DNA of 64,000 nucleotides, taken from positions 127,655-191,654 of the forward strand of contig NZ_JBHULY010000026.1 in the NCBI RefSeq assembly GCF_042684665.1, written 5' to 3'. Of the stretch, positions 51,248 through 60,236 are shown piece after piece. Every line of letters begins with the position of its first letter. Position 1 is the first letter of the stretch. Source of the stretch: Jejuia rubra (GTDB lineage: Bacteria > Bacteroidota > Bacteroidia > Flavobacteriales > Flavobacteriaceae). Under the pieces are notes generated by a model. The model saw only the letters and a program-made list of their open reading frames with translations. It made no database searches and had not been told where the DNA came from. A program made the translations under genes and the position numbers.

Positions 51248-51787
51248 TTACTTTAATTTTTCAGCGTACAACTTTCTGAATTTCGCCAACTTTGGGGTTA
51301 TAACTGCATTACAATACCCTTGTTGTGTATTGTTGCGATAATAATCTTGATGGTAATCCTCGGCGTCATAAAAAACATCTAAAGGCGATATTTCAGTTAC
51401 TACTGGATCATCAAAATATTTGGCGACTTCTTTAACAACAACCTCAGCTATTTCTTTTTGGGTTTCGTCGTGATAATAAATCACCGAGCGGTATTGTGTA
51501 CCCCTGTCTGCCCCTTGCCTATTCATCGTTGTAGGGTCATGTGTGGTCATAAAAATAAGTAGAATTTCCTCATAGGAAATCATATTGGCGTCAAAGGTAA
51601 TTTGCACGACTTCGGCATGACCGGTTAAACCCGAACATACTTCGCGATATGTTGGTTTTCCGGGAGCATCCCCTCCGGAATATCCAGACACTACTTTCTC
51701 AACACCTTTTAATTCCCTAAATATGGCTTCGGTACACCAAAAGCATCCTCCGCCAACTGTTGCTATTTGTATTTTTTTATTTGTCAT
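51248..51787 (-). CDS. msrA: Peptide methionine sulfoxide reductase MsrA
   Basis: ~179 residues from MTNKKIQIATVGGGCFW; an upstream ATG 8 codons earlier is possible but not conserved. Catalytic GCFWCTEA, then GYSGGDAPGKPTYREVCSGLTGHAEVV, and QYRSVIYYHDE. EDYHQDYYRNNTQQGYC holds the substrate pocket and resolving Cys. It repairs methionine-S-sulfoxide with thioredoxin. Next to msrB, with a divergent paralogue at 47734. Confidence 0.95.
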   Translation of the reverse strand: MTNKKIQIATVGGGCFWCTEAIFRELKGVEKVVSGYSGGDAPGKPTYREVCSGLTGHAEVVQITFDANMISYEEILLIFMTTHDPTTMNRQGADRGTQYRSVIYYHDETQKEIAEVVVKEVAKYFDDPVVTEISPLDVFYDAEDYHQDYYRNNTQQGYCNAVITPKLAKFRKLYAEKLK

Positions 51788-51883
51788 TTTTTTTACCCTT
51801 CCGAGTTTCATCCCGAGGCTTCAGGACAAAACCCACCTTCCCAAATTTCGACTACGCTCAATTACCGGGAAGGAGCTATTTGA

Positions 51884-52345
51884 TTATTTTGATATGTTTT
51901 CTTGTTTTTCCAATTGCATGGATTCTGAATTGATACAATAGCGCAAACCACTTGGTTCTGGCCCATCCGGGAATACGTGTCCTAAATGCGCATCGCAAGT
52001 ATTGCACATCACCTCAACACGCACCATTCCAAAGGAACTATCTTTTTCATATTTAATCGCATTTTCTTTAATGGGTTGCGTAAAACTCGGCCATCCCGTA
52101 CCCGATTCAAACTTGATGGTAGAATCAAATAAAGGTGTATCGCAACACACACAATTGTATTTTCCGGCCTCATAAATACTGCATAGCGCACCACTATGCG
52201 GGCGTTCCGTGCCTTTTAATCTCGTAATTCTGAATTGTTCCGGGGTTAATTGTGCTTGCCATTCGGCTGGTGTTTTTTCAACTCGCCGGTCGGGAGTTGG
52301 GTTTCCGTTTACGGAAAAACCGATAACTTCTTTCCAAGTTAGCAT
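51884..52345 (-). CDS. msrB: Peptide methionine sulfoxide reductase MsrB
   Basis: 153 residues. Zinc Cys pairs CVCC (in YNCVCCDTPLF) and CNTCDAHLGHVF, GTGWPSFTQP, and the catalytic region SGLRYCINSESM with Cys. It reduces methionine-R-sulfoxide, complementing MsrA. First gene of the minus-strand repair unit, with a 239-base divergent gap to the HD-PycTM gene. Confidence 0.95.
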   Translation of the reverse strand: MLTWKEVIGFSVNGNPTPDRRVEKTPAEWQAQLTPEQFRITRLKGTERPHSGALCSIYEAGKYNCVCCDTPLFDSTIKFESGTGWPSFTQPIKENAIKYEKDSSFGMVRVEVMCNTCDAHLGHVFPDGPEPSGLRYCINSESMQLEKQENISK

Positions 52346-52499
52346 ATTTTTTGTCCTTTCGTTGTTAAATTAATATATGCTTTCAAACGAGACATTAGTC
52401 AAAAAAAGACTAGAAAACTTACATTTCTATCTATTTCATACCCATTGAAAGCATATTTGAAATTTACGACAAATTATGCCGTTATGCATACTAAATCCC

Positions 52500-52537
52500 A
52501 AAGGAAATCTCGATGCTAACATCGAGAAATCCTTTTT
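52500..52537 (+). terminator. Orphan terminator-like hairpin upstream of the HD-PycTM gene
   Basis: AAAGGA-aa-TCTCGATG and CATCGAGA-aa-TCCTTTT form a long stem (loop CTAA, two A-A mismatches) followed by five T. It lies in a divergent intergenic gap where no plus-strand gene ends, so it could end a small RNA or act as a leader attenuator. Confidence 0.5.
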
Positions 52538-52584
52538 CAACTAAAGTTTAGTATTTTTACCAATAATCATTTTAAATCACGCCT

Positions 52585-53778
52585 ATGTTGATTGCTGAAG
52601 CCGAGAAATTTGCACTTAACCTACTCAACGAAAAATTAGACACATCTTTTTTGTATCACAATATTCCACATACGCAACGTGTAGTAAATAGCGCAAAAGA
52701 ACTTGCTGAATTAGCCAATATTGAGGAGGCTGATAAAAATCTGCTTTTGGTGGCCTCATGGTTGCACGACACTGGCTACACCAAAGGGGCGAAAGACCAC
52801 GAAGAAGAGAGTGTTAAAATAGCCAAGGCGTTTTTGGCAGGACAAAACTGCCCAGAAAAGGACGTAAGAACAATTTGTGATTTAATTCTAGCAACTAAAA
52901 TTGACGCCGTCCCAAAAAATCAATTGGAACGCATTATTAGGGACGCGGACAGTTCTCATATAGGAAGCAAAAATTATTTGGAGATTTCTGAACTGCTCAG
53001 AAAGGAATGGGAATTGTTGTGCAATAAGAGCCTTTCGGAGTCTGAATGGATTGCGGAAAATATTGATTTCCTCACCACCAGACATCGATTTTATTCAACA
53101 GAGGCATCAAGTATGTGGGATAATCGCAAGGGTAAAAATCTTTCGCAATTAATCAAAATGAAGAAAAAGATTGATGCGGATTCCAAAAAATTAAATCAGA
53201 AAAAGGAGGAGCTCAGTTTTAAAAAAAGTAAGGTGGTATTGCCAGATCGAGGTATCGAAACCATGTTTCGGGTAGCATTAAGAAACCATATCACATTGAG
53301 CGATATTGCCGATACCAAAGCCAATATTTTGCTTTCGGTAAATGCTATTATTATTTCTGTAGCCCTATCTAATTTATTGCCCAAACTGGATAATCCTTCC
53401 AATAGTTATTTGATATACCCCACGTTAATTTTTCTATTGTTCACTGTTGCTTCAATTGTCTTATCGGTTTTGGCAACTAGGCCGAACGTTACAAAGGGGC
53501 AGTTCACAAAAGAGGACGTAGCCAATAAAAAAGTAAATCTATTATTCTTCGGCAATTTCCATCAAATGAGCTTAAAAGATTTTGAATGGGCCATGGGAGA
53601 AATGATGCAGGATAAGGATTATTTGTATGGCTCATTAACCAAAGACCTTTATTTCCTCGGCCTTGTTTTGAATAGAAAATATAACCTATTGAGGACTACC
53701 TATACCGTATTTATGATTGGTATTGTGGTTAGCGTATTTGCATTTGGAATTGCTTTTGCAACAAGTGGTGCGACTTAA
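52585..53778 (+). CDS. HD-domain phosphohydrolase fused to a Pycsar-effector (PycTM) membrane domain
   Basis: 397 residues. HD domain ~20-170: metal ligands H29 (IPHTQRV), H61-D62 (WLHDTGY) and D120 (IIRDADSSHIG), all intact. A basic, coiled-coil-like linker ~185-220. PycTM (formerly DUF5706) domain ~222-397: RGIETMFRVALRNHITLSDIADTKANILLSVNA, with membrane segments near 245-265, 275-297 and 375-395. In Pycsar defence, PycTM proteins respond to a cyclic nucleotide and damage the membrane; no cyclase gene is in this window, so the trigger is unknown. A GAF gene converges 5 bases away. Confidence 0.9.
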   Translation: MLIAEAEKFALNLLNEKLDTSFLYHNIPHTQRVVNSAKELAELANIEEADKNLLLVASWLHDTGYTKGAKDHEEESVKIAKAFLAGQNCPEKDVRTICDLILATKIDAVPKNQLERIIRDADSSHIGSKNYLEISELLRKEWELLCNKSLSESEWIAENIDFLTTRHRFYSTEASSMWDNRKGKNLSQLIKMKKKIDADSKKLNQKKEELSFKKSKVVLPDRGIETMFRVALRNHITLSDIADTKANILLSVNAIIISVALSNLLPKLDNPSNSYLIYPTLIFLLFTVASIVLSVLATRPNVTKGQFTKEDVANKKVNLLFFGNFHQMSLKDFEWAMGEMMQDKDYLYGSLTKDLYFLGLVLNRKYNLLRTTYTVFMIGIVVSVFAFGIAFATSGAT

Positions 53779-53783
53779 AGGGA

Positions 53784-56159
53784 TTAAGCCTTAAGCTCTT
53801 TCATCAAATCATCATAGGTATAAAACGCCTTATCATTTTCGTTTTTATGATATAGTACGCTTACGCGGATTGCTTTTAATCCGGTTACCGCCTGTAAATC
53901 TTGCAACTCTACAATTTCTACATCAGTATCCAAATAATTCTTGGACTGAAGAAATTTGATGTAACCCAAATATTCAATTTCATCCTGCTTTTGGGAATAC
54001 ACGATGCTGATTTTGCCTTTTTGCGTAACGCGTTCTGTGGTGCCTTTTATATAAGCCTTATCTACACGTTTTTTTACGATTTCGTAACGTGCATTGTAGG
54101 TGCCGTCAACATCAAATTGCTTTTCGTCCATCCTAAAACTGATGGTCAACGGCTGGTTGAACACCAAAATCATGGAGGCTACGTCCAACGCCACTGGAAA
54201 ATCAGATTGCATTTGGTAATAGGCGTTTTCCATTTCACACATTACCTGCAATTGCCATAAACGCAGATTGTACAAGTAAATTTTATTGAAACTATCCTCT
54301 TTGGTAATGGACTCTCCAACATACATATTATGCTCAACACCATCGGTTTTAAAGCGTTCAAAATAATGCGGATACATCTGTTGGGCTTCCTCTTGTTTTT
54401 TGTCCAAAAGCGTAGCCATTTCCACATTAATTTTCGCAATAGTTTCATCGTAGTCTTTTCTATGTCTGTAGAGTACGTTGACCTTTTCGTCAATATTTTT
54501 GTAGTAGGCTTCTACATCATCATTCAACAGTTGATTACTTTTTAAATGATCTAAAAGAGGTTCAACGTCTTCTTTGAAGAAGGATGAAATCTGTTGCTCG
54601 CTATCCACTTGGAAATTTTCGTCCAATCCGTTCTGAAAATCATTTATCTGATAAATAAACTGCTCATAAATTGGCAAATGTTCCAATTTCAAAGCCTTAT
54701 CCAAAATCTGTTTTGCCGCTCTAAGTTGAAGCGACAAGTCTTCTCGTGTAGCATAGTTTCTAGCTTCCGAAGACCCCTTAATATCTATTTGCCCGTACAA
54801 CGGATATACATTATCAAAGGCTATTTTTTGAAAAGAAGCCTCTTCTCCTTCCACTTCAGCCTTTATATAATTCTTTGCTTCTTTAGCAAAACGCCAATGC
54901 ACACTCGGGTGAATTGAGGTGCATTCCTTTTGAATAATAGCTTCAATAAGATTCTCTTCATCCTTTTTGGACCGCTCCACTGCCGAAACGATAAATGGCA
55001 TCACATCCACCAACTTATTGGCATTGATACTATTCAAAGCATGTGGTGTGTTGGATACAATTTCCATTATGCCCATAAGTCCTTCATCATTAGCAATTGG
55101 TGCAAAAATGGCACTTTTAAAACCTTGTTTATGCAACACTTCCACCTGAGGCGCGAAACCTCTCTTTGCTTTTTCGTAAACGCCATCCACGTCAGAAATA
55201 GAGAAATATTTTTTCTCTACAATCAATCTGTTATAGGACCATTTGCACAATGAACTATTACATTCCAAACGCTCTTGATCTCCTAAAAGGTAACTATTGA
55301 TTCCTACCCCATAAACACGTTCAAAAGCTTTTTCCTCTTCATTATAAATTGAAAAACCAACCTGCAAATCATTGATACCCAGCAAAGACCTAAATACATC
55401 ATGAAACTCGTACATAAAGTTTTCGTCCTTACGCTTATCCTCACCGATTAAATTGGATTTTATGTTGGAAATTGATTGATCCTCTGTAACATCAAAAATA
55501 TTGGAAATCACGAAGCCTTTGAAAATATAGCTGCCTTGAGGAAAAAGTTCCTTCCATAAGTCTAAATTTTCAAAATTATCCAGGAGCTTTTTATAATCCT
55601 CTTCAGTAATTTTTTTTGCCTTTTCCGTTGGAACGATTTCACAAAAATCGGCATTATACATTATCTTATAAAACCTTAAAATGCCATTGGCATCTGGAAT
55701 TTCATAATAAAACGGGCGCTTAAAATTCAAATTATAACCGTAGCAAAAATTTAGAATTATGGTACAAGCAATGATGTACCTGTGGTCATCAGGCATATTT
55801 TTGATATTCAACTCAAAGCCATCACCTGCGGTTTTGATAATATTTTTAAACCTTTCTGAAGAATTGAATATCAAATTATGAAACGGCACAGAGGCTGTTT
55901 TAATTTCATTTTTGGTCAACACAGGCGCAAATGAATCCTGAAGAATAATTCTGATTTCTTCTTTCCTGTCTTCCAAAATTTGCGTATCGCTAAAACCATC
56001 CCTTAACTCCGGAAACGATGCCGCAGACTTTAGGACACGCTTTGCCTTGGCAGAAAGAAATTCATCTTCACTATCGGCCAGTTTTTCATAATGCTGAAGC
56101 AACTTGTTGAAGCTGACTTTAAGCGTCATTGGCGACTCAATATTGTCGTTGATGTCCAT
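53784..56159 (-). CDS. Large GAF-domain protein
   Basis: ~791 residues from MDINDNIESP; eight more codons lie upstream in frame. A GAF domain lies roughly at 265-400 (LLGINDLQVGFSIYNEE...FAPIANDEGLMGIMEIVSNTP), preceded by ~250 residues of unknown fold and followed by a long mostly helical region. No kinase, cyclase or output catalytic motif is visible. GAF domains commonly bind cyclic nucleotides or other small ligands. It converges with the HD-PycTM gene. Role unknown. Confidence 0.85.
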   Translation of the reverse strand: MDINDNIESPMTLKVSFNKLLQHYEKLADSEDEFLSAKAKRVLKSAASFPELRDGFSDTQILEDRKEEIRIILQDSFAPVLTKNEIKTASVPFHNLIFNSSERFKNIIKTAGDGFELNIKNMPDDHRYIIACTIILNFCYGYNLNFKRPFYYEIPDANGILRFYKIMYNADFCEIVPTEKAKKITEEDYKKLLDNFENLDLWKELFPQGSYIFKGFVISNIFDVTEDQSISNIKSNLIGEDKRKDENFMYEFHDVFRSLLGINDLQVGFSIYNEEEKAFERVYGVGINSYLLGDQERLECNSSLCKWSYNRLIVEKKYFSISDVDGVYEKAKRGFAPQVEVLHKQGFKSAIFAPIANDEGLMGIMEIVSNTPHALNSINANKLVDVMPFIVSAVERSKKDEENLIEAIIQKECTSIHPSVHWRFAKEAKNYIKAEVEGEEASFQKIAFDNVYPLYGQIDIKGSSEARNYATREDLSLQLRAAKQILDKALKLEHLPIYEQFIYQINDFQNGLDENFQVDSEQQISSFFKEDVEPLLDHLKSNQLLNDDVEAYYKNIDEKVNVLYRHRKDYDETIAKINVEMATLLDKKQEEAQQMYPHYFERFKTDGVEHNMYVGESITKEDSFNKIYLYNLRLWQLQVMCEMENAYYQMQSDFPVALDVASMILVFNQPLTISFRMDEKQFDVDGTYNARYEIVKKRVDKAYIKGTTERVTQKGKISIVYSQKQDEIEYLGYIKFLQSKNYLDTDVEIVELQDLQAVTGLKAIRVSVLYHKNENDKAFYTYDDLMKELKA

Positions 56160-56416
56160 TTTATGGATTAAATTAGGGTACAAAGTTACAAATTATTGGG
56201 TTAGTCGTTATAAAGTAGACTTTCTAACAGCCTAATTGTTACAAGGATATATGTTAAATTTTCAGGTTCTTTAATGGAAGAAAATGCGTGCTCTGTAATA
56301 ATTTGGCTATTTGTGTAGCACTTTTTAATTTATGTACTTTCGAAGTCCCATTAGGTTCCGCTCAGTATAAACTTCTCTCCTCTCCTTTTACATTTTTTAA
56401 TCAAACAGCATTGCAC

Positions 56417-56448
56417 AAAAAAAGCCTCTCAAAAATTGAGAAGCTTTT
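56417..56448 (-). terminator. Terminator of the tRNA-Leu gene
   Basis: Minus strand: AAAAGCTTCTCAA-TTT-TTGAGAGGCTTTT forms an 11-pair stem with one mismatch, followed by a run of T from 56417-56423. It begins 7 bases after the tRNA 3' end. Confidence 0.8.
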
Positions 56449-56454
56449 AACTCG

Positions 56455-56536
56455 TGCGGGCGGAGAGACTCGAACTCTCACACCTCGCGGCACTAGATCC
56501 TAAGTCTAGCGTGTCTACCAATTCCACCACGCCCGC
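56455..56536 (-). tRNA. tRNA-Leu (anticodon UAG)
   Basis: 82 bases without an encoded CCA. The acceptor stem GCGGGCG pairs with CGCCCGC plus discriminator A. The anticodon loop CTTAGGA gives UAG, reading CUA codons. A long variable arm (TGCCGCGAGGTGT region) and GTTCGAGTC T-loop fit a class II leucine tRNA. Confidence 0.97.
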
Positions 56537-56543
56537 ATAGTCC

Positions 56544-56562
56544 ATCCCGATAGCTATCGGGG
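56544..56562. repeat. ATCCCGATAGCTATCGGGG palindrome upstream of the tRNA
   Basis: CCCGATAGCTATCGGG (56546-56561) is a perfect 16-base palindrome that matches 3314-3329. It lies 9 bases from the tRNA 5' end, in the position of its promoter. Confidence 0.85.
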
Positions 56563-56633
56563 TTAAAGGGATGCAAATATAATTAAGATTTTTAAATTCC
56601 AAAGGGCGATGCTATAAAAAGTATTCTTTTTTA

Positions 56634-56641
56634 TACTTTTG
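56634..56641 (+). promoter_or_regulatory. -7 promoter box of the M20 peptidase gene
   Basis: TACTTTTG is an exact TAnnTTTG match, 23 bases before the ATG at 56665. No -33 TTTG seen. Confidence 0.4.
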
Positions 56642-56664
56642 GATATCTTCATTTAAAATATCCT

Positions 56665-58053
56665 ATGAACGCAATTCAATCTTACATAAAACAGCACAAA
56701 GAACGCTTCATCAATGAACTTATCGATTTACTTAAAATCCCATCCATAAGTGCCGATTCTACTTATAGAAATGATGTTTTAAAAACTGCCGAAGCCATCA
56801 AAAAAAGTTTGGAAAAAGCGGGATGTGATGCTGTGGAAATCTGTACAACGGATGGCTACCCCATTGTATATGGCGAAAAAACCATTGGAAAACATTTACC
56901 GACCGTGTTGATATACGGGCACTATGACGTGCAACCTCCAGACCCATTGGATTTATGGAAGTCGCCCCCTTTTGAGCCTATTACTAAAGCCACTGAAAAG
57001 CATCCCGACGGTGCCATTTTTGCGAGGGGCGCCTGTGACGACAAGGGCCAATTATATATGCATGTAAAGGCATTGGAATTTATGACAGCCACCAATCAAA
57101 TACCATGCAACGTGAAGTTTATGATAGAAGGTGAAGAGGAAGTGGGCAGCGCAAATTTGGCAACCTTTGTCAAAAACAATCATAAGAAACTGGCAAATGA
57201 CGTTATCCTTATTTCTGATACGGGAATGATTGCTAATGATGTACCCTCCATCACCACGGGATTGCGCGGTTTGAGCTATGTTGAAGTTGAAGTGACTGGA
57301 CCAAACCGGGATTTACACTCTGGTTTATATGGGGGTGCGGTGGCAAACCCCATCAATATTTTGACCAAAATGATAGCCTCACTTCACGATGAGAACAACC
57401 ACATTACCGTCCCCGGCTTTTACGATAAGGTTGAAGAGCTGTCCAAAGAAGAACGCGACGAAATGGCCAAGGCCCCTTTTAATTTGGAAAATTATAAAAA
57501 CGCTCTGGATATAGATGCTGTTTATGGTGAAAAAGGCTTTACCACGAATGAACGCAATTCTATTAGGCCTACTTTGGATGTCAATGGTATTTGGGGCGGA
57601 TATATTGGCGAAGGTGCTAAAACGGTAATCCCGAGTAAGGCTTTTGCTAAAATTTCAATGCGATTGGTGCCACATCAAGATTGGGATGAGGTTACTCAAC
57701 TCTTCAAAACTCATTTTGAAAGTATTGCGCCAAAAGGCGTCAAAGTAAAGGTAACGCCGCATCATGGTGGTCAGGGCTACGTAACGCCAATTGACAGCGT
57801 TGGGTATCGCGCCGCCAGTAAGGCTTATGAAACCACTTTTGGAAAGACTCCCATTCCTCAACGTAGCGGAGGCAGTATTCCAATTGTTGCCTTATTTGAA
57901 AAGGAATTAAAAAGCAAAACTATTTTAATGGGCTTTGGTTTGGATAGCGACGCCATCCACTCCCCCAATGAACATTTTGGGATATGGAACTATCTTAAAG
58001 GGATTGAAACAATTCCTTGGTTTTACAAGTATTTTACGGAGATGTTTGAATAA
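56665..58053 (+). CDS. M20 family dipeptidase/metallopeptidase
   Basis: 462 residues. Two-zinc site: His-Asp in YGHYDVQPPD, bridging Asp in RGACDDKGQL, Glu-Glu in IEGEEEVGS, Asp in ISDTGMI, His in IHSPNEHFG. The lid/dimerisation domain lies near 190-350. Cytoplasmic peptidase of the carnosinase-like group, cleaving dipeptides. It converges on gldC with 5 bases between stops. Confidence 0.93.
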   Translation: MNAIQSYIKQHKERFINELIDLLKIPSISADSTYRNDVLKTAEAIKKSLEKAGCDAVEICTTDGYPIVYGEKTIGKHLPTVLIYGHYDVQPPDPLDLWKSPPFEPITKATEKHPDGAIFARGACDDKGQLYMHVKALEFMTATNQIPCNVKFMIEGEEEVGSANLATFVKNNHKKLANDVILISDTGMIANDVPSITTGLRGLSYVEVEVTGPNRDLHSGLYGGAVANPINILTKMIASLHDENNHITVPGFYDKVEELSKEERDEMAKAPFNLENYKNALDIDAVYGEKGFTTNERNSIRPTLDVNGIWGGYIGEGAKTVIPSKAFAKISMRLVPHQDWDEVTQLFKTHFESIAPKGVKVKVTPHHGGQGYVTPIDSVGYRAASKAYETTFGKTPIPQRSGGSIPIVALFEKELKSKTILMGFGLDSDAIHSPNEHFGIWNYLKGIETIPWFYKYFTEMFE

Positions 58054-58058
58054 ATCCT

Positions 58059-58394
58059 TTATTTTTTCAATTCCAATTTTTCGGCAAAATAATCACAAAA
58101 ATCCTTCATGGTTGCCGTCATTTTTTCATCCTGGGTCGCCCGGTTAAATGTATTGGCCATGGCCACTAAAGTTTGATGGAAGAATATTTTCATCTCATCA
58201 ACGGGCATATCTTTGGTCCACAAATCGATACGCAACATTTCTTTGGCTTTATCGTCCCAAACAGACAGCATCATTGCCTTGGCCTCTGCATTACTTATGC
58301 CCCCATCTTCCGCTGACCATAACAGCTTTTCAGGAATGCGGTTTTCATCTAGTTCAACATTCAGCTCAATTTTTGATGTGATTGTATTTGCCAT
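58059..58394 (-). CDS. gldC: Gliding motility protein GldC
   Basis: 111 residues. Cytoplasmic accessory protein that improves but is not essential for gliding in Flavobacterium johnsoniae. Sequence landmarks: TITSKIELNVELDENRIPEKLLWSAEDGG and MLSVWDDKAKEMLRIDLWTKDMPVDEMK. It directly follows gldB (stop and start share a base), the conserved flavobacterial order. Confidence 0.94.
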   Translation of the reverse strand: MANTITSKIELNVELDENRIPEKLLWSAEDGGISNAEAKAMMLSVWDDKAKEMLRIDLWTKDMPVDEMKIFFHQTLVAMANTFNRATQDEKMTATMKDFCDYFAEKLELKK

Positions 58395-59353
58395 TATTTA
58401 CGTGGTTTAAACTTTGAATTATTAAAAATATCCTCAGGTTTCATTTGTAGCATGTCCTTTATGGAAACTTCATTGTTTTTCATGTAAGCCCGTACTATTT
58501 GCCAGCCGATGTATTGGCCCAATCTACCTGGAGAATCGGCATCTATCTCTTCTAAATAAAATTTGCTAAAAGGAGCTGGATTGATAAACCTGCTAAGTAG
58601 TTTGGTATCGGTACTATACAACAATTCGCGCTCAATAAAATACCGCCAAATGTAGTGTTCATTGACTCTGGCCCATTCAAATTCCGATTCAGAATAGCCC
58701 ATACGTTCAGCCTCTGAAACATTTGGCAACATAATGTCCTTAAAATATAATTGCTTTCCAAAGTATACCATTTCATCCAATAAAGTTTTCCGCTGCGGTT
58801 GATAAATGTACCGTCCTGCATACTCAGATGCCAAATCCACCACAATCTGCTTGGCTTCAAAATTCTTTCGGATATACTTTTGAATTTCCTGATAAAAAAA
58901 ATGCTCTTTACCCAAATAATTATCAAGTGCAATGATGGCAATGGTATCGGTAACGATTACCCGATTTCTGTAATCCACCATAGAAGTTGTGGTAATCACC
59001 CTTGGCATACTAAATTCAGGAAAATAATATTTCAAATGATTGAAAAGCGATTCAATGTCCATTTCCACCTCATCAAGATTTGGAAATACCTCAGCAACTT
59101 CCCTAAAAAGCTCCCGTTGAATGGTATCCCTAGTTTTCGCAATCCAAAACGAATCGGGAAACTTTTCGGAAAACATAAAAGGGTAGGCCCGTTTCAATTC
59201 GGGTAAATTGCCTTCCGTAATTTCGCCAAAAAGCAAATCAAACCTTTCTACAGAAATATCCGTATTTACTTTCGCAATTTCCTGCTCCAAGGTATTGTCC
59301 TTTCCACAGGAAATAACCACTATCAACAGTACTGGGAATATCAAATTTTTCAT
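58394..59353 (-). CDS. gldB: Gliding motility lipoprotein GldB
   Basis: 319 residues. Lipoprotein signal MKNLIFPVLLIVVISCGKDN. Essential for gliding and type IX secretion in F. johnsoniae; works in the cell envelope. Landmarks are FDLLFGEITEGNLPELKRAYPFMF, PDSFWIAKTRDT, and QYIGWQIVRAYMKNN near the end. Upstream of gldC and divergent from nadE. Confidence 0.93.
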   Translation of the reverse strand: MKNLIFPVLLIVVISCGKDNTLEQEIAKVNTDISVERFDLLFGEITEGNLPELKRAYPFMFSEKFPDSFWIAKTRDTIQRELFREVAEVFPNLDEVEMDIESLFNHLKYYFPEFSMPRVITTTSMVDYRNRVIVTDTIAIIALDNYLGKEHFFYQEIQKYIRKNFEAKQIVVDLASEYAGRYIYQPQRKTLLDEMVYFGKQLYFKDIMLPNVSEAERMGYSESEFEWARVNEHYIWRYFIERELLYSTDTKLLSRFINPAPFSKFYLEEIDADSPGRLGQYIGWQIVRAYMKNNEVSIKDMLQMKPEDIFNNSKFKPRK

Positions 59354-59397
59354 AGAAAACTAAACGCTATAAATTTTTATTAATTGAGTGTTTGCTT

Positions 59398-59405
59398 TAT
59401 TTTTG
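59398..59405 (+). promoter_or_regulatory. -7 promoter box of nadE
   Basis: TATTTTTG is an exact TAnnTTTG match, 39 bases before the nadE ATG, in the divergent gap with gldB. Confidence 0.4.
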
Positions 59406-59444
59406 TTTGCAAAGGTACTATTCCCAAATTAAAATTCTCGCTGT

Positions 59445-60233
59445 ATGCAAACTGAAAAAGTTGTTGATTATATAGTAAACTGGCTGAAGAACTATGCCAC
59501 GAATGCCGGTGTTAATGGATTTGTTGTTGGTGTTTCTGGCGGTATTGATTCTGCCGTAACTTCCACATTGTGCGCAAAAACCGGCATGAACGTTCTTTGC
59601 GTTGAAATGCCTATTCATCAAGCAGAAAGCCATGTTTCGCGCGCCCATGAACATATTGAGCAACTGAAAGCAAGGTTTGATAATGTAAGTGATACCCGAG
59701 CAGACTTGACTCCAGTTTTTGAGGAATTTAAAACTGAGGTGTTTATGGACGGCGACCAAGCCACCATTGACATGGCCTTGGCAAATACGAGGGCACGACT
59801 TCGAATGACTACTTTGTATTATTATGCAGGTCTATATTCGCTTTTAGTAGCCGGTACGGGTAATAAGGTTGAAGACTTTGGGGTAGGCTTTTACACAAAA
59901 TATGGCGATGGTGGCGTTGATTTAAGCCCAATAGCATATTTATTGAAATCCCAGGTGTATATGCTTGGCGAGTTCCTTAAAGTACCAGAATCCATTATGA
60001 TAGCTGCGCCCAGTGACGGTTTATTTGGTGATGCCCGAAGCGACGAGGACCAGATTGGAGCATCCTACCCAGAATTGGAATGGGCCATGAAAATGGATGA
60101 AGATGGCAAAACTATAGAGGATTTTTCAGGTCGACAACAAGAGGTTTTCAGAATTTACAAACGTTACAATAATAACAATAAACACAAGATGATTCCTATT
60201 CCAATTTGCGAAATTCCTAGCAATTTGATTTAG
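59445..60233 (+). CDS. nadE: NAD(+) synthetase
   Basis: 262 residues, the short ammonia-dependent type without a glutaminase domain. It amidates nicotinic acid adenine dinucleotide with ATP. ATP pyrophosphatase loop SGGIDSAV, then RARLRMTTLYYYAG, AGTGNKVEDFGVGFYTKYGDGGVDL (recognised in two halves) and PSDGLFGDARSDEDQIGASY. Divergent from gldB, the usual flavobacterial arrangement. Confidence 0.95.
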   Translation: MQTEKVVDYIVNWLKNYATNAGVNGFVVGVSGGIDSAVTSTLCAKTGMNVLCVEMPIHQAESHVSRAHEHIEQLKARFDNVSDTRADLTPVFEEFKTEVFMDGDQATIDMALANTRARLRMTTLYYYAGLYSLLVAGTGNKVEDFGVGFYTKYGDGGVDLSPIAYLLKSQVYMLGEFLKVPESIMIAAPSDGLFGDARSDEDQIGASYPELEWAMKMDEDGKTIEDFSGRQQEVFRIYKRYNNNNKHKMIPIPICEIPSNLI

Positions 60234-60236
60234 GCA

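Larger units (their letters stand above)
56160..56664. other. 505-base intergenic region holding a tRNA gene and repeats
   Basis: Contains tRNA-Leu (56455-56536), its terminator (56417-56448), a palindrome just upstream (56544-56562) and a -7 box for the peptidase (56634-56641). The part from 56160 to 56416 shows no gene I can support. A 71-codon open frame across the tRNA is not coding. Confidence 0.7.

Noticed and set aside
52585..53778. Complete Pycsar anti-phage operon
   Set aside because: Only the PycTM effector-type domain is present; no cyclase gene exists in the window.
56288..56503. 71-codon open frame ending in the tRNA
   Set aside because: It overlaps the tRNA-Leu gene and its terminator; coding is not credible.
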